A stretch of DNA of 64,000 nt from Actinocatenispora sera (lineage in GTDB: Bacteria > Actinomycetota > Actinomycetes > Mycobacteriales > Micromonosporaceae): positions 1 through 64,000 of the forward strand of contig NZ_AP023354.1 in assembly GCF_018324685.1 (NCBI RefSeq), in the 5' to 3' direction. This document shows positions 61,728 through 64,000 of this stretch, piece after piece. The position numbers and the translations under genes were made by a program. Under the pieces are notes generated by a model. It saw only the letters and a program-made list of their open reading frames with translations, made no database searches and was not told the origin of the DNA. How positions within the stretch are numbered: the first letter of the stretch is position 1; the number at the start of each line of letters is the position of its first letter.

Positions 61728-63419
61728 TCAGCGGTCCTCGACCGCCGGGAAGTCACCGTCCAGCTCGTCGAGGTCGGCCGGGACGTCGGACAACGCCACC
61801 GGTACCTCGACCACCGCCACCCGGCCGGCCGCGCACTCCTTGAGCGCGCGGTCCAGCTCGGCGTCGATCGCGTCGGCGGTCGATACGACCGCCCGATGTA
61901 CCGCGGCGGGCAGCTCGCGCAGTCCGGGCGAGGCGACGAAACGGAACCGGTCGCCACCCTCGGATCGCTTGTCCCACTGCGACTGCAGCCAGCCGTACCC
62001 GCCGTTGTCCAGCACCACGAACAGCACGCCGATCCGCTGCTCGGCCAGTACCGCGAGGTCGGCGCCGAGCATTCCGAACGCGCCGTCGCCGACGAGTGCC
62101 ACGACGGTACGGTCCGGCGCGGCGAGCTTGACCCCGCCGGCCGCGGCGGCGCCGAAGCCGAGGCTCGTCTGCTCCGACGGGACGATCGAGTTCGCCGGCC
62201 CGGCGCAGCGCCAGAACGGGAAGAAGTAGGACCACATGTCCTGCAGCCCGTTCTCCTGCACCAGCACGTGCTCCGCCGGCAACCGCTCGGCCAACGAGGC
62301 GAGCAGGGCGGCGATGCGCGGCGCGCTCGATGCCCGCGCCGCGGCCGTGTCCGCTTCGACCCGCTGCCGCGCCCGTACCGACACGGCACCCGCACGGTCG
62401 ACCCAGACCGGGTCGGGCTCACGGCGGCCGACGGCGAGCCGGGCACACCAGTCCTCGACCACGCGCCCGGCGTCCGCGACCACCGACGGCCCGGCGAACT
62501 CGGTACTCAGTTCGGTCGCGTCGATGTTGACCTGCACCACCGGTACGCCGGCCGGTGCGAAGCCGGTGCCGAACGTCGCGGTCTCCTCCAGCCGGCTGCC
62601 CAGCGTGATCACCAGGTCGGTGTCGCGCCACAGCTCGACCGCCTCGGTCGGCGAGTACAGGCCGCAGACTCCGCAGCACAGCTCGTGCGCCTCGTCCACG
62701 GCACCCCGGCCGGACGCGGTACTGAACACCGCCGCGCCGAGACCGGTCGCCAGCTGCTCCACCACGGCGGAACCGTTGCGGTGCCGCATCCCACCGCCGA
62801 CCACCAGGATCGGGCGCCGGCTCGCCCACACCGCCGACCACGCGGTCGCCGCGGCGGCCGCGTCCGGCCCCGGGTACTGCGGGGCGACGTCCCGCCACGG
62901 CCGCGTCCGGGGTACGACGGCATCGGACAGGTCGTCGGCGATCTCCAGGTACACCGGCCCAGGCGCGCCGGCCGCCGCCGTCGTGAACGCCCGTTCCAGC
63001 GCCGGGACGAGCCGGTCCGGATGGTCGACCCGGTACGCCCACTTGGTCAGCGGCCGCAGCAGCGCCACCTGGTCCAGCTCCTGGAAGGCCCGCGCACCGC
63101 GCCGGGCGACCGCGGTACCGGCGGCGAGCACCACCAGCGGCGCGGCCGACGCCGCGGCCTCCAGTACCCCGGTCAGCACGTTGGTGCTTGCCGGCCCCTT
63201 GCCGATCAGGCACACCGCCGGGTTGCCGCTCTGCAGCGCGTACCCGGTCGCCATGAAGCCGGCGTTGCGCTGGTCGCGGTTGAGCACGAACCGGATCTCG
63301 CCGTCCCGCAACGCATCCAGTACGGTCAGGTCGTCGGCCGGCAGGCCGAACACGGTGTCCACGCCGCGGGTGGTCAGGAAGTCGACCACCGCCTGCCACG
63401 CGCCGGGATACGAGGTCAT
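61728..63419 (-). CDS. ThDP-dependent enzyme of the acetolactate synthase-like family
   Basis: Thiamin-diphosphate enzyme, 563 residues, with three domains: PYR (GVDTVFGLPADDL...), central and PP (GDGAFGM near 441 followed by LDNGGYG near 470, the ThDP-Mg motif). The usual catalytic Glu of the PYR domain lies in an R-H-E-Q-type stretch; here the aligned stretch is NRDQRNAGFM, with Gln50 at that place. So the activation of ThDP may differ. It could be a carboligase or a decarboxylase. The start is 63419, which overlaps the stop of the gene before it (ATGA). Confidence 0.86.
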   Translation of the reverse strand: MTSYPGAWQAVVDFLTTRGVDTVFGLPADDLTVLDALRDGEIRFVLNRDQRNAGFMATGYALQSGNPAVCLIGKGPASTNVLTGVLEAAASAAPLVVLAAGTAVARRGARAFQELDQVALLRPLTKWAYRVDHPDRLVPALERAFTTAAAGAPGPVYLEIADDLSDAVVPRTRPWRDVAPQYPGPDAAAAATAWSAVWASRRPILVVGGGMRHRNGSAVVEQLATGLGAAVFSTASGRGAVDEAHELCCGVCGLYSPTEAVELWRDTDLVITLGSRLEETATFGTGFAPAGVPVVQVNIDATELSTEFAGPSVVADAGRVVEDWCARLAVGRREPDPVWVDRAGAVSVRARQRVEADTAAARASSAPRIAALLASLAERLPAEHVLVQENGLQDMWSYFFPFWRCAGPANSIVPSEQTSLGFGAAAAGGVKLAAPDRTVVALVGDGAFGMLGADLAVLAEQRIGVLFVVLDNGGYGWLQSQWDKRSEGGDRFRFVASPGLRELPAAVHRAVVSTADAIDAELDRALKECAAGRVAVVEVPVALSDVPADLDELDGDFPAVEDR

Positions 63420-64000
63420 CCGCGTACCGGGCATTCGTCCGCCACCACCTTCGAGATCAGCAGCGGCTGGGCCCAGCGCCGCTTGCGATGACTGACGTAG
63501 TTGGCCATGATGCCGCGGCCGCCGAACGGGCGGTTCCCGTCGTCGACGTCCAGCAGGGTCCGGTCCACCGCCACCACGTGCCGCTTCCCCAGCTGCTCCA
63601 CCAGATCCGGCGCGTGCCCGTACACCATCGCGCCCATCGCCCGGTCCTGGAACGACGGCTCGGTCAGCCGGGTGCGCAGCTGTTCCCGGTCGGTGTAGCT
63701 GACGACGTTGAACACCGGGCAGAACAGTTCGGTCAGCGACATCGGCGCATCGAAGTCGCGCAGCAGGATCGTCGGATGCACCTGCCGGGTACGGAAGTCG
63801 ACCGCGCCGCCCTGCACGATGTAACCGGCGTTGCGCGGCAGGTACTCGGTCACCGCGGTCAACGCGCTGTCGTAGCAGATCGGTCCGTAGTCCGCGGCCG
63901 GGTCGGCGCAGTCGCCGAACGTCATGGCGGACAGTCGTTTCCCGATCCCCTCGACGAAACGGGCCGCGTCCTGCTCGGGGACGAAGAACACGTCCGGGCC
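63416..64000 (-). CDS. Aldehyde dehydrogenase-family protein, C-terminal part (cut by window end)
   Basis: Partial minus-strand gene of at least 195 codons, running off the right edge. The visible part matches the end of ALDH proteins: VDFRTRQVHPTILLRDFDAPMSLTELFCPVFNVVSYTD corresponds to the PTVL...E-x-F-GPV block, and PFGGRGIMANYV to the PFGG segment. The catalytic Cys and NAD site lie beyond the window, so I cannot say whether it is an active dehydrogenase. Its stop overlaps the ThDP gene start (ATGA). Confidence 0.72.
   Translation of the reverse strand, partial: GPDVFFVPEQDAARFVEGIGKRLSAMTFGDCADPAADYGPICYDSALTAVTEYLPRNAGYIVQGGAVDFRTRQVHPTILLRDFDAPMSLTELFCPVFNVVSYTDREQLRTRLTEPSFQDRAMGAMVYGHAPDLVEQLGKRHVVAVDRTLLDVDDGNRPFGGRGIMANYVSHRKRRWAQPLLISKVVADECPVRG

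Overview
The window is very GC-rich DNA with GC-ending codons, frequent GTG starts, many genes that look leaderless and ATGA/GTGA stop-start overlaps. This is a chromosomal segment of a filamentous-type actinomycete. A DUF3516 helicase, a SodN/SodX nickel superoxide dismutase pair, an RsbW/SigF-type sigma cassette, a membrane-anchored Ser/Thr kinase and two giant LuxR (LAL) regulators fit Micromonosporaceae or a relative, but the genus is inferred, not shown. I see no rRNA, tRNA, CRISPR array or intact insertion sequence.

Left part (0-22.5 kb) is mostly core and housekeeping material in short transcription units: a DUF3516 RNA/DNA helicase, a quinone oxidoreductase behind a MerR-type promoter, a 624-residue protein built from two copies of an unrecognised module, an ABC-F ATPase, a double GNAT protein, two MFS transporters, a Uma2 nuclease followed by the tail of a decayed DUF234 ATPase, a second quinone oxidoreductase, a flavin reductase, a CGNR-type regulator divergent from an MFS exporter, a LysG/LysE pair, a HAD-like protein, an APH-type kinase, malic enzyme, SodX/SodN, a GNAT protein, and an RsbW-like protein overlapping a SigB/F-type sigma factor.

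The 22.7-33.2 kb block reads on the minus strand. A LAL regulator (behind a TetR-like palindrome) is followed by a possible small acidic peptide, a secreted protein that looks like an S8 protease without its catalytic domain, a short S53/sedolisin-like protease, a secreted beta-propeller, and a long S53-like protease with C-terminal carboxypeptidase-regulatory-like domains. It looks like one secretion operon, and I do not recognise it as a described system.

The 33.4-51 kb block is again mixed: a DUF4190 protein, an acyltransferase-3, an acyl-CoA carboxylase alpha chain with a 2H phosphoesterase, an unknown membrane/coiled-coil protein, an LpdA-like flavoprotein, a gamma-glutamylcyclotransferase, an M20 amidohydrolase, an acyl-CoA mutase large subunit preceded by an apparent leaderless upstream ORF, a Ser/Thr kinase behind a repeated operator-like element, a phosphohexomutase, uracil phosphoribosyltransferase and a VOC protein.

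The right end (51.4-64 kb) looks like a lipid or polyketide-like biosynthetic locus that runs off the window. On the plus strand are a MaoC-like dehydratase and a LAL regulator. On the minus strand is an operon: aldehyde dehydrogenase-like (cut by the window end), a ThDP enzyme with an altered catalytic-Glu position, a KAS II-type ketosynthase, an acyl carrier protein, a YqcI/YcgG-family protein (the family of a heme-dependent N-hydroxylase), a diiron acyl-ACP desaturase-like protein, a FabG-type reductase and an MMPL exporter. Together they suggest an ACP-bound fatty chain that is extended, desaturated, possibly N-oxidised or joined by a ThDP carboligase, and exported. The product cannot be told from this window.
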